Below the pieces are notes generated by a model, which did not search any database, was not told the DNA's origin, and worked only from the letters and a program-made list of their open reading frames with translations. From positions 1-64,000 of the forward strand of contig JABCTZ010000017.1 of assembly GCA_018238155.1 (NCBI GenBank): a DNA stretch of 64,000 nt. Direction: 5' to 3'. Shown here one piece after another: positions 44,166-52,325 of this stretch. How positions within the stretch are numbered: position 1 is the first letter of the stretch; each line of letters begins with the position of its first letter. This stretch comes from Candidatus Heimdallarchaeota archaeon. GTDB taxonomy: Archaea; Asgardarchaeota; Heimdallarchaeia; JABLTI01. The position numbers and the translations under genes were made by a program.

Positions 44166-45131
44166 GTGAATAAAATAGACCAAAAAATTGTTGTTACAGG
44201 CGGATGTGGGTTCATTGGTAGTAACATTGTTAAAAAGCTGGTTAGTATTGGTTATTCAGTAAAAGTTATTGATGATTTATCTGCAGGAAAAGTAGAGTAT
44301 ATTGAGGAACCTATGAAAGATAGGGAAAAATGTATTTTTGTTAAAGGAAGTATAACTGATTCCGAGTTTCTCAAAAGAGAATTCGAGGGTTATGATGCAA
44401 TACTGCACGAAGCCGCAAATCCAGATGTAAGAACCAGTAAGGATAACATCTTCAAGGATTTTGAAATCAATGTTTTAGGAACATTGAACGTGTTACAAGC
44501 AATGACCAGTAATAAAATAACAAAAATCGTTTTTGCCTCATCAGGAGGAACAGTTTATGGAGAAACAAAAGTAATACCAACTCCTGAAGATCATCGCTTA
44601 GATCCAATCAGTCACTATGGAGCTTCAAAAGCTTCATGTGAACAATACATGGCCAGTTATGCTAGTTTGTATGAAATTGATGCTATTACATTGCGGTTAG
44701 GCAATATTTTCGGTCCTCCATCAAATCACGGAGTAATGCGAGATTTCTTCATGAAATTAAAGAAGAATCCAAATACATTGGAAATTCTTGGAAATGGGAA
44801 ACAAATAAAATCCTATCTCTATATTGATGATTGTGTGGATGCACATATACGCGCATTACAAACACAACTTAGTGGACATACAGCTTTTAACATAGCAACC
44901 TCTGAAGGGATAACTGTAAATGAAATTGCTGACAGTGTAGTCTCTGTAATGGGATTAGATAATGTAGAATACTCTTATACTGGTGGTGAAAGAGGTTGGG
45001 CAGGAGATGTCAAAAAAGCAGTATCTGATACTTCAAAAGCAGAAAGGGAATTGCAATGGAAACCAAAAACATCAATTAAAGATGGTATTAGGAAGTATAT
45101 TTCATGGTTGGAAAAGGAATCTCAAGGATAG
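44166..45131 (+). CDS. NAD-dependent sugar epimerase/dehydratase
   Basis: 321 residues, extended SDR fold. NAD loop VVTGGCGFIGSNIV, catalytic YGASK, and a C-terminal region typical of UDP-glucose 4-epimerase-like enzymes (GERGWAGDV). The GTG at 44166 lies inside the AAGGTGA box. Spacing would favour initiation at ATA 44175, three codons later. It converges with the HAD phosphatase gene with a 5-bp gap and belongs with the sugar nucleotidyltransferase nearby. Confidence 0.9.
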   Translation: MNKIDQKIVVTGGCGFIGSNIVKKLVSIGYSVKVIDDLSAGKVEYIEEPMKDREKCIFVKGSITDSEFLKREFEGYDAILHEAANPDVRTSKDNIFKDFEINVLGTLNVLQAMTSNKITKIVFASSGGTVYGETKVIPTPEDHRLDPISHYGASKASCEQYMASYASLYEIDAITLRLGNIFGPPSNHGVMRDFFMKLKKNPNTLEILGNGKQIKSYLYIDDCVDAHIRALQTQLSGHTAFNIATSEGITVNEIADSVVSVMGLDNVEYSYTGGERGWAGDVKKAVSDTSKAERELQWKPKTSIKDGIRKYISWLEKESQG

Positions 45132-45136
45132 CATTC

Positions 45137-45802
45137 CTAGTTCTCTGATAAAATCTGAATGAGTTCTACCATAGAGCGAATGTGCTTCCAAATAGTTATT
45201 CCATATTTTTGAGCATCCAATAAATCATTACGTATTAAGATAAAAGATACTTTAGCTTCATTTGCAGCTTTTGCATCAATCCATGAATCACCAACAAAAA
45301 GGACTTCGTCGGGTTGAAGCCCCATTTTTGATAAAATGAGTTCAATACCTTCTTTATCTGGTTTCATCTTTGTAACATCTTCTCGTGCAACAATTAGAGA
45401 AAAATAGTTGGTCATGTTGAATTTTGTTAAAACTTCCATAGTTGGATTACAAGCGTTATTAGTTAATAGAGCAGATTCAATTTCTAATTTCATAATTGAG
45501 TCCAATGTTGTAAGAACATCTTGATCAATAGTGATATTTTCCATTCCTTTACGTTCAAATTCCTCGACAATTTCCCATAATTCCGGGACTAGTATAGTAC
45601 CATTTCTTTTATCAAAAGATTCAGCTTTGTCGATGATATTTCCGGCAGTATATTTGTGAGGAATCTCTTCTTCACTTCCGAATTCTAAACCAAATTTGGT
45701 TGTTAAACGTGCCATTTCAACTTTCATTTTTGGAAAATCAATATTCGATTTAACTAGGGTGTTATCAAAGTCAAAGATAATACATTTCAAGGAATTGATC
45801 AC
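45137..45802 (-). CDS. HAD-superfamily phosphatase
   Basis: 221 residues from GTG with GGTGAT upstream. Motif I IIFDFDNTLV, motif II LLTNNACNP, a lysine in VTKMKPDKEGI and motif IV FVGDSWIDAKAA, with a helical cap: a phosphoglycolate-phosphatase-like HAD. It lies 3 bp after the sugar nucleotidyltransferase gene, so it may dephosphorylate a sugar phosphate of that pathway. Confidence 0.9.
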   Translation of the reverse strand: MINSLKCIIFDFDNTLVKSNIDFPKMKVEMARLTTKFGLEFGSEEEIPHKYTAGNIIDKAESFDKRNGTILVPELWEIVEEFERKGMENITIDQDVLTTLDSIMKLEIESALLTNNACNPTMEVLTKFNMTNYFSLIVAREDVTKMKPDKEGIELILSKMGLQPDEVLFVGDSWIDAKAANEAKVSFILIRNDLLDAQKYGITIWKHIRSMVELIQILSEN

Positions 45803-45805
45803 TAT

Positions 45806-47014
45806 TCAATCACCTTTTTTCACAACAGAATGTGCTACTATTTTACATCCTTTTGTAATAGTAACATTTGCTGATAAGAGTGCTTTCCCACCAATAATAA
45901 CAAAATCCTCTAGCTTGTCACGATCGCGTTCTGCGATCAATAATTCTTCTGAAAGCTCTATTGGAGTAATTTTAGTATTAGAACCTACCACTACTTCTTC
46001 CCCTATAATTGTGGATGAAAATTCACAATTGGCTCCAATACGAGACTTGTTCATCAACAAAGTTTCAGCAATAATACTATCACCACCAATTTCACAATCG
46101 GAACCAATATAGACTCGTGGACCGATTTTAGACCCCGTTTCAATAAGTGTTCCTTTGCCAACAAGAACGGGTCCTTTGAAGAAAACACTAGAGAATTCTA
46201 TTTCTACATCCGCTTCAAAGAATATATCTTTGACAGCTTTGAAACCGATTTCTCCGCCTGAATGAAATTGCATTTTAAGCATTTTCTCTTTTGGAAGGAA
46301 AAATCTCTGAGCATTGAATAAATCAATAGGATTCTCAATACTCATCCAATTATCAGTAATTAACGCACCAAGAACTCCTTTCTCGCCAAGAAGGGAAATG
46401 GTATCAGTTATTTCGAATTCTCCTCTCTCTGAAAGAGGTGTTGCTCGAATAGTATCAAAAAGATCATTACCAAAAAGGTAAATTCCCGCATTGATGTACC
46501 TTTGCTCACCGTTAGCAGATCCTCCTTTTGCCTTTTCTTTAATATCAAGAACTTTCCCATCATCAGTAATTCGAAGTAACCCATATCGTTCATCATCTCC
46601 TGGAAAAACAACCATAGAACATTTGGCTTTGATTTTTTCATGATGATCAATTAATTCGGGAATGATCACATCCAAAGGTGCAAGAATATCTCCATTCATA
46701 ACTAAACAATGTTTTTCATTACCAACAAAAGGCTCTGCTTGTGCGATAGCATCTGCTGTACCTTGTGCTGGATCTTGGATAGTGATTTCAATTTTATCGG
46801 AATATTCCTTACATGAAAAAATAGCACTCATTTTATCAACTTGTCCTGGAGAAACAACTAAAACCAATTTATCCATTAAACCTGATTCTTGAATCATATC
46901 TGCCATATGCACTAAAAGAGGTTCATTCATAATAGGTAATGACCCCTTCAAACGAGTTTCTGTTAAGGGTCGTAATCGTTTCGCTTGTCCGGCTGCAATA
47001 ATAATAACAATCAA
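45806..47014 (-). CDS. Sugar-1-phosphate nucleotidyltransferase with left-handed beta-helix
   Basis: 402 residues from TTG with GGTGATC 5 nt upstream. N-terminal nucleotidyltransferase domain: IIAAGQAKRLRPLT, KGSLPIMN, VMNGDILAPLD. From about residue 265 come hexapeptide-type repeats (LVGKGTLIETGSKIGPRVYIGSDCEIGG) as in GlmU-like archaeal bifunctional proteins. It makes an NDP-sugar for glycan synthesis, together with the HAD phosphatase and epimerase. The exact sugar is undetermined. Confidence 0.9.
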   Translation of the reverse strand: MIVIIIAAGQAKRLRPLTETRLKGSLPIMNEPLLVHMADMIQESGLMDKLVLVVSPGQVDKMSAIFSCKEYSDKIEITIQDPAQGTADAIAQAEPFVGNEKHCLVMNGDILAPLDVIIPELIDHHEKIKAKCSMVVFPGDDERYGLLRITDDGKVLDIKEKAKGGSANGEQRYINAGIYLFGNDLFDTIRATPLSERGEFEITDTISLLGEKGVLGALITDNWMSIENPIDLFNAQRFFLPKEKMLKMQFHSGGEIGFKAVKDIFFEADVEIEFSSVFFKGPVLVGKGTLIETGSKIGPRVYIGSDCEIGGDSIIAETLLMNKSRIGANCEFSSTIIGEEVVVGSNTKITPIELSEELLIAERDRDKLEDFVIIGGKALLSANVTITKGCKIVAHSVVKKGD

Positions 47015-47126
47015 CAGTGATCACCAAGATAATTACAAACAATCAAAGAATGAATACTCTTACTTATTTTAATACTATCATTGACTTTATGATTAGAAGA
47101 AAAGACAAGTACAAATAAGAGAAAAA

Positions 47127-47148
47127 TCTCAGCGGAAAGAAGCTGAGA
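47127..47148 (-). terminator. Terminator after the UEV gene
   Basis: TCTCAGC, 8-nt loop, GCTGAGA, read on the minus strand and followed by TTTTTCTC. A 22-bp perfect palindrome (47162-47183) overlaps the UEV stop codon just before it. Confidence 0.65.
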
Positions 47149-47170
47149 AAAAAATAAAATAACAAATAAG

Positions 47171-47854
47171 CTAGCTTATTTGTGTGATGATCTGAAGTTG
47201 TTTGCGAATTCGGAGATAATTTTTAGCAAAATCGGTAGCAGAATAATCTGCCCAGTGGAACTTCTCCTCGCAATCAAAGAGCTCCTCTTCAAGATGTAAC
47301 TTTCGACGTTCAAGATATTTTTCACGTTCTGAGCTTCGATCAAGAGATGAACGACCACTCATTCCTGCACGAATACTAGCTAGCTCTTGTTCTTTTTGGC
47401 GTAGAACTTCCTCAAGTTGAGCTTTCTGTCGAGTGAAAACTTTAATTGCGTTAGCAGGTTTTGAGGCAGCTGAAATTGGTCTAGCACCTTTCTCAAGTAA
47501 ATGTCTCGCAGGGCGGAGAGGCTCTCGAGCAAATAACCCTTTAATGGAATTTGCAACTTGGAATATATGATACTCTGGATTCCATTTCTTAACAATCCAG
47601 AGGTCAATAATTTTGCCTTCAGTAACCCTAGGGTGCTCTACTTCAGAAATCATTTTAACAATAGGAGGAGTAGCGGGAAAACCACCGATAATTTCAATTT
47701 CAACAGTGAAGAAGCGATTGGAAAATTCGCCCCTGCCTGGAATAAGACCTTTCCATCGAGTCATATCACCTTTGATAGGTTCAAACCCACGACCCTTCTC
47801 ATACATCCAACGTGCCTCACGGGCAATGACAAGATCTGGAATATTTTTAATCAT
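47171..47854 (-). CDS. UEV/E2-variant protein with steadiness-box-like C-terminus (ESCRT-I Vps23-like)
   Basis: 227 residues from ATG 47854 (an upstream in-frame extension of 45 residues lacks family features). Residues 1-120 follow the UBC fold: FTVEIEIIGGFPATPPIVKMIS, HPRV at 74-77, then GKIIDLWIVKKWNPEYHIFQVANSIKGLF. The E2 cysteine position (GKICL in E2s) is not cysteine, and there is no cysteine in the domain, so it is a non-catalytic UEV as in TSG101. Residues 140-195 are coiled coil. Residues 195-227 (FHWADYSATDFAKNYLRIRKQL) resemble the ESCRT-I steadiness box. It should bind ubiquitin-like cargo and act in an ESCRT system. Confidence 0.78.
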   Translation of the reverse strand: MIKNIPDLVIAREARWMYEKGRGFEPIKGDMTRWKGLIPGRGEFSNRFFTVEIEIIGGFPATPPIVKMISEVEHPRVTEGKIIDLWIVKKWNPEYHIFQVANSIKGLFAREPLRPARHLLEKGARPISAASKPANAIKVFTRQKAQLEEVLRQKEQELASIRAGMSGRSSLDRSSEREKYLERRKLHLEEELFDCEEKFHWADYSATDFAKNYLRIRKQLQIITQIS

Positions 47855-48227
47855 TATACTATCAACCACTTTTATTTTCTTTTTTATAAAATTGATACTA
47901 TTCGTATCTCTACTTCTTATAGGGCTCTTACCCTTATTATTTATTTGCAATTCAACATTATAAAAGTGATTAATTGACATTATTCGCATTAAATTAAAAA
48001 TGGGCAGTTGATTTTCTCTGCTAAAATATAAAAATTCACTTATCGAACCTCGAATATTATACTTACATTTATCAACCTACAGAATTTCTCTAATTCATTG
48101 AATCAAAGAACTATTGAAAAAATCGTTTCAAAAACTATTTCCTTTGAATGATGAATTAGTTTCTGTATAGTTAATGTTATGAAAAACAACAATTTGAGAA
48201 TGAAAAAATTTCTATTGAAAGAAAGAA

Positions 48228-48415
48228 TTATAAATAGATAGTCTCAACTTCGTCAAGTGATAAAGAAAACTTTATCTTTGTTAGAGATGCTGAGATGCAT
48301 TCTATTCTTAGTCTATGAATAAAGCTGAAACTGAGAGTGTAACCAACTCAAAGAACGAGTAGGCTTAGAACATAGCCCGAGAAAATCAAATAAAAAACTT
48401 CAAGGTTATATAAAA
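48228..48415 (+). promoter_or_regulatory. Promoter and structured leader of the ribosomal cluster
   Basis: TTATAAATA at 48228-48236 behind a purine-rich BRE-like stretch is a good TATA box. Initiation about 25 bp on would leave a leader of roughly 155 nt. It contains a perfect GATAAAG-AAAA-CTTTATC hairpin (48259-48276) and short stems ACTC/GAGT and GGCT/AGCC at 48346-48377. Confidence 0.5.
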
Positions 48416-48856
48416 ATGCCAACGGCTTATGACGTTCCTGCAGAAGACTTGATCAAAGAAGTTGCAAAGGAACTAAAGAAATCAAAGAAAATAACTCCGC
48501 CCGAATGGGCAAGCTACGTTAAGACAGGATCATTTAAGCAACATGCCCCAAGAGAAGAAGATTGGTGGTTCATCCGTTGTGCATCTCTATTACGTAAGCT
48601 CTATGTTAGTGGTCCAATCGGAACTTCCCATCTAAGAAAAGAGTACGGTGGATTAAGAAGAGGAAGAAATAGACCAGAGAAGTTCACAAGAGCAAGTGGA
48701 GCAGTTATACGAAAAGCTTTACAACAATTGGAAAAAGCTGATTTAGTGACCTCAGACAGAAAAGGCAGAGTTGTTTCAGCAAAAGGGCGATCAATGCTTG
48801 ATAAAACTGCAGCACAAATCATAAAAGAACAATATCCCGAACTCAAAAAATATTAG
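48416..48856 (+). CDS. rps19e: 30S ribosomal protein S19e
   Basis: 146 residues matching the archaeal/eukaryotic eS19 family from start (TAYDVPAEDLIKEVAKELK) through PPEWASYVKTG, DWWFIRCASLLRKLYV, the SHLRKEYGG loop and ALQQLEKADLV. First gene of the eS19-PDCD5-eL39-eL31 cluster typical of archaea. Confidence 0.97.
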   Translation: MPTAYDVPAEDLIKEVAKELKKSKKITPPEWASYVKTGSFKQHAPREEDWWFIRCASLLRKLYVSGPIGTSHLRKEYGGLRRGRNRPEKFTRASGAVIRKALQQLEKADLVTSDRKGRVVSAKGRSMLDKTAAQIIKEQYPELKKY

Positions 48857-48894
48857 TTCTTGAACGATGATTAGTAAATGTGAGAGAAAAAAAT

Positions 48895-49233
48895 ATGTCC
48901 CAAGATAAAGAGCTTGAAGAATTGCGAAAAAGAAGAGAAGCTGAATTACAATCTCAAGCAGGAACACAAGCGCAAGCACAAGCTCAAAGAGCAGAAATTG
49001 ATGCTCAAAAAGCAGTGATCCTACGACAAATTCTCACACCAAAAGCAAGAGACCGATTAGCAAATATCAAGATGGCTAGAGCCGATTTTGCTGAAAAATT
49101 AGAAAACCAACTAATTCAATTAGCGTCAAGTGGGAACCTTCGAGGCCAAATGACCGAAGAACAATTAGTGGAAATCTTGCGACGATTGCAATCTGGAAAA
49201 AGAGAAAGTACTATCGAGTTTAAAAGAAAATAA
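48895..49233 (+). CDS. PDCD5-family DNA-binding protein
   Basis: 112 residues from ATG 48895 (a GTG at 48880 overlaps the GTGAGAG box). Triple-helix family signature: ELEELRKRREAELQ, then AQKAVILRQILTPKARDRLANIKMARADFAEKLENQLIQLA. Conserved from archaea to eukaryotes and usually encoded between eS19 and eL39, as here. The N-terminal linker is an unusual AQ/TQ repeat (QAGTQAQAQAQ). Confidence 0.95.
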   Translation: MSQDKELEELRKRREAELQSQAGTQAQAQAQRAEIDAQKAVILRQILTPKARDRLANIKMARADFAEKLENQLIQLASSGNLRGQMTEEQLVEILRRLQSGKRESTIEFKRK

Positions 49234-49254
49234 TAACAAAGGAAGGAAAAAACA

Positions 49255-49410
49255 ATGGGTCGAAGTGTACCACTAGGAAAAAAATTAAGAATGGCAAAAG
49301 CAAAAAGAAGAACACACGGTGTTCCAACCTGGGTTGTTATGAAAACCTCTGGTAAAGTAAGAAACCACCCCAAGAAGCGACACTGGCAGAGAAATAATCT
49401 GAAAGTGTGA
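49255..49410 (+). CDS. rpl39e: 50S ribosomal protein L39e
   Basis: 51 residues, too short for ordinary ORF filters: MGRSVPLGKKLRMAKAKRR, then VPTWVVMKT and the C-terminal KKRHWQRNNLKV, which matches the KRRHWRR...L end of eL39. GGAAGG lies before the ATG. It is a tunnel protein of the large subunit and sits in its usual place between PDCD5 and eL31. Confidence 0.95.
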   Translation: MGRSVPLGKKLRMAKAKRRTHGVPTWVVMKTSGKVRNHPKKRHWQRNNLKV

Positions 49411-49449
49411 TTACGATTAATGAATCAATGTTAAGTGAGATGATACCCA

Positions 49450-49824
49450 ATGAGCTCAGAAGAAGTTGAAATCGAGGAAAGAATTTATACGATTCCGTTC
49501 TACCCCAAGCTTAAATTATCTACACGCTATAAACGTGCTCCTCGTGCTATTAGAATTATGAAGGAATTCATTTACCGTCATATGAAAGCTGAGGATATCA
49601 TTATCGATAATGAATTGAATGAATTCATTTGGGCACGCGGCATCCAAAAGCCACCTCGAAAAGTGCGTGTACGTGCAATTAAAGATGAAGATGGTATTGT
49701 AGAACTCTATTTAGTTGAAAAGAAAGTTGCTACAGAGGCAAGAATTCCCGAAGTCCGCAGAAAACCAGGACGAGGCGAACTCCGCCCACCCGAAGACGAA
49801 GATATCGAAGAAGAAGAAGACTGA
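49450..49824 (+). CDS. rpl31e: 50S ribosomal protein L31e
   Basis: 124 residues. RIYTIPFYPKLKLSTRYKRAPRAIRIMKEFIYRHM and LNEFIWARGIQKPPRKVRVRAIKDEDG are diagnostic of eL31. An acidic tail (PPEDEDIEEEED) extends the C-terminus. In many archaea eIF6 and L18a-type genes follow; here they do not, and an ECF S component comes next. Confidence 0.96.
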   Translation: MSSEEVEIEERIYTIPFYPKLKLSTRYKRAPRAIRIMKEFIYRHMKAEDIIIDNELNEFIWARGIQKPPRKVRVRAIKDEDGIVELYLVEKKVATEARIPEVRRKPGRGELRPPEDEDIEEEED

Positions 49825-49827
49825 GAT

Positions 49828-49870
49828 CTTTTTCCTTTTTTCTTTCCTTTTTCCTTCCCTTCAAACTTTC
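49828..49870 (+). terminator. Pyrimidine-rich terminator of the ribosomal cluster
   Basis: Several consecutive T-tracts separated by C, directly after the eL31 stop and without a hairpin, as expected for archaeal T-tract termination. Confidence 0.5.
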
Positions 49871-50045
49871 TCTTTTTCTTATTTTTTCAATCTGTTTTTT
49901 GAACATTTTCCTTTTTTGAGACGATTAACCATCTTTTTGTTGCGTCACTCATAATTGAGTTAATACAATTTCTATTTATAAGAATTTGATAACATAATTT
50001 TAAGCAAACTATTTTGCCTAACTAAAAACATCTGGGTGACAATGC

Positions 50046-50822
50046 TTGGGTAATTCATTCACAAACGAAATTGATGATAAAATAGCAAAAGAAGATGAAA
50101 CTTCAATAACAGAGCAGATCAATTCCAAACCTGTTGATCTTGAAATAGATTCCTCTTCTGATAAATTCGATGATGATTTAATTGAAACAAGAGAATTTAA
50201 GGGAAAATCAATTGCTATAGAGTTTGCTGGAGGAGCAATATTAGGTGGGTTAAGTATTGTTTTTGCAGTATTAGTTAATCCCTTTATGCCTACCCTCCCT
50301 GGGTTGGGTATCAAAATCTTTGATTTAATAGCAATTCCAATGATACTGGCTTACATTATCTTTGGTATTAGAAGTGGTCTTTTAGCAACAGTTATTGGTT
50401 GTTTAGGGATTTTAATCTTACCTGAATCAATGGCTTGGGTCGGAATGCTTGCTAAATTCTTTGCAACGATTCCTATGATAATCATTCCTTGGTTAGTTTT
50501 CAAGACCAATACCTTAATCTCTAAGAAAAGTAAAATTATTCCTATTATCGAAGAAACTTCTGATAATCTGAAGAAATATTATTTTTGGTTTATGTTAGTA
50601 GCAATTTTAATTCGTTTTATTCTCATGTTCGTTTTGAATCTTTTTGTGTTTGTTCCTCTATTCACTGGTGGAGGTGTCACAATAGCAACTAATCCACAAA
50701 TTGCTCTAACGAGTGCAATTATTTATGCTCTTTGGAATTTCGTACAAGGAACGGGTGATGCATTAATTCCTTTTCTGCTTGCCTATCCAACGCGATTCAC
50801 AAAAATCTTTGGAACTTGGTAA
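50046..50822 (+). CDS. ECF transporter S-component-like membrane protein
   Basis: 258 residues from TTG with GGGTGAC upstream. About 55 acidic cytosolic residues are followed by six predicted helices, including FAGGAILGGLSIVFAVLVNP and an LGIKIFDLIAIPMILAYIIFGIRSGLLATVIG segment reminiscent of RibU/QueT-like vitamin-binding S components. It would bind a micronutrient and need energising ATPase and T subunits, which are not in the window. The acidic N-terminal tail is unusual for an S component. Confidence 0.65.
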   Translation: MGNSFTNEIDDKIAKEDETSITEQINSKPVDLEIDSSSDKFDDDLIETREFKGKSIAIEFAGGAILGGLSIVFAVLVNPFMPTLPGLGIKIFDLIAIPMILAYIIFGIRSGLLATVIGCLGILILPESMAWVGMLAKFFATIPMIIIPWLVFKTNTLISKKSKIIPIIEETSDNLKKYYFWFMLVAILIRFILMFVLNLFVFVPLFTGGGVTIATNPQIALTSAIIYALWNFVQGTGDALIPFLLAYPTRFTKIFGTW

Positions 50823-50869
50823 AAAACCATTTTCTTCTTTTTCTTTATCTATGAAATTGTATCGACCTA

Positions 50870-50983
50870 AAGGTAATTTAATAAACAAAGCGAATACTTT
50901 ATAAAATGCATCTAAAAAGTGCGCTAAAATCACATATTTACGCGTAACACTTTTTAGGTAGATTGCATTTAACATATTACCTT
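50870..50983 (+). repeat. Large nested inverted-repeat element
   Basis: Outer arms AAGGTAAT (50870-50877) and ATTACCTT (50976-50983). Middle arms AAATGCA (50904-50910) and TGCATTT (50964-50970). Inner arms CTAAAAAGTG (50912-50921) and CACTTTTTAG (50948-50957). A competing stem AGATTG/CAATCT is also possible. It lies between the S-component gene and the RPC34-like gene and may be a structured leader RNA or a small mobile element. Confidence 0.5.
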
Positions 50984-51121
50984 AAACAATCTATCGTAAT
51001 ACGTACTAGAAAACCTTGAGTCTATTACAGCTCAAAGACAAACAAAAGCTTGCCGAAGGTGATCTGTCGTTTTCTATTATAGATGAAATTACAGATGAAT
51101 TTGCGTGTGAGGTCTAAAAAA

Positions 51122-51520
51122 ATGATTGCTATTACAAAAGAATTCAAACAAATGTTGAAAGAATTGTTTGATGCTCGAGAAGTTACAGAGATGTCCGTAG
51201 AGGACCTAGTTAACCTTCTATCCGTGAGCTTAGATGAATTGAGAATATTGCTGAAAGATGAGCAGATAAGAACAGAATACAAACTCACACAAGCAAATGA
51301 TGGATCAGAATATGTGAAAAGATTCCTTCAAACAATATTAGAAGGGAAACAAATGACAATCTCACTTAATATCCAATGGGACAATATCGGTGGATGCCCA
51401 TGTTTCACCTGTCATGAACTTGATAGATGTGATATTGGTAACCCAATCTCTTCAGTTGATTGCCCATTGTTTAGTCGATGGTTATTTACTGAACCCCAAC
51501 AGGAAGAAGAAGAAGAGTAG
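51122..51520 (+). CDS. RPC34/RPC6-like protein with Fe-S cysteine motif
   Basis: 132 residues from ATG 51122 with GAGGTC 7 nt upstream. The N-terminal half is winged-helix-like (MSVEDLVNLLSVSLDELRILLKDEQI). The C-terminal cysteines CPCFTCHELDRC, then SSVDC and PLFSRWL, parallel the CxxCPVxxxC...C...WL [4Fe-4S] end of the RNA polymerase III subunit RPC34 and its archaeal orthologues. It is therefore a likely transcription initiation factor. One winged helix is shorter than the full eukaryotic protein. Confidence 0.7.
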   Translation: MIAITKEFKQMLKELFDAREVTEMSVEDLVNLLSVSLDELRILLKDEQIRTEYKLTQANDGSEYVKRFLQTILEGKQMTISLNIQWDNIGGCPCFTCHELDRCDIGNPISSVDCPLFSRWLFTEPQQEEEEE

Positions 51521-51674
51521 CTCTAGCTAGATCTTTTTTATCTTCTTATTTATCCTTTTACTTTCTTAGTTTGAATCAAAGGGCTAATAAAAACAGTAAA
51601 ATTGTTTTTTGGTTTTCTTAAACATGACTTACTTTTTAAAGGGAATCTCTTCAATTTGTAACAAGGTGAATTTC

Positions 51675-52325
51675 TTGAGCCATAGAGAACGAATGAGACG
51701 TAGAGAATTTTATTACCGAGAAGCACAACGAATAGGTTATCGCTCTCGAGCAACCTTTAAGCTCAAACAGATTCAAGAAAAATTCACTGTATTCAAAATA
51801 GGTGATATTGTTCTCGATGTTGGTGCAGCTCCTGGTGGGTGGAGTCAAATTGCAACAGAATTTGTTGGTATCCCTGGAAGGGTTTATGCTGTTGATTTGG
51901 ATTTCATTGAACCTATTGATTTTGTAATTTCTATTCAAGGAGATATCACTGATAGAAAAACCCATGAACGTCTTAAAACTCTCATAGGTGAGCCTGTTGA
52001 TATTATTATAAGCGATTTGAGTCCAAAAGTAACTGGTAATTGGTCTACCGACCAAGCAAGACAAATATTCCTTTCAGAACAAGCTCTTAGATTAGCTGTT
52101 TCCGGTCTTTTAAAACAAGGCGGAAAATTTGTGAGCAAGGTTTTCCAAGGGGATCTTTATGAACAATTTCTAGCAATTGTAAAACAATTATTTACCGTTG
52201 TCTATTTATATAAACCAAAAGCTTCTCGAAAAGGAAGTGCTGAAATTTACGTTATTGCAAAGGGATTAAAGAAAGGACCAAGGAAGAAGCGAAAACCCAC
52301 TAAGAAGGTGGAACAAGATGATTAA
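51675..52325 (+). CDS. rlmE: RlmE/FtsJ-family 2'-O-methyltransferase
   Basis: 216 residues from TTG 51675, which follows AGGTGAATTTC; codons further upstream (TTG 51609, ATG 51624) have no such box. K in YRSRATFKLKQI, LDVGAAPGGWSQ (SAM loop), D in IISDLSPKVTG, K in GGKFVSKVFQG and E in GSAEIYVIAKG complete the K-D-K-E tetrad. It methylates U in the large rRNA A-loop or a related site. The gene overlaps trm1 by 8 bp. Confidence 0.93.
   Translation: MSHRERMRRREFYYREAQRIGYRSRATFKLKQIQEKFTVFKIGDIVLDVGAAPGGWSQIATEFVGIPGRVYAVDLDFIEPIDFVISIQGDITDRKTHERLKTLIGEPVDIIISDLSPKVTGNWSTDQARQIFLSEQALRLAVSGLLKQGGKFVSKVFQGDLYEQFLAIVKQLFTVVYLYKPKASRKGSAEIYVIAKGLKKGPRKKRKPTKKVEQDD

Noticed and set aside
47171-47854. 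UBC-fold protein as an active E2
   Set aside because: There is no cysteine at the GKICL position or anywhere in the domain; a UEV fits better.
48241-48360. Possible C/D box small RNA in the rps19e leader
   Set aside because: CTGA boxes are present, but no good RTGATGA boxes at archaeal spacing; kept only as a structured leader.
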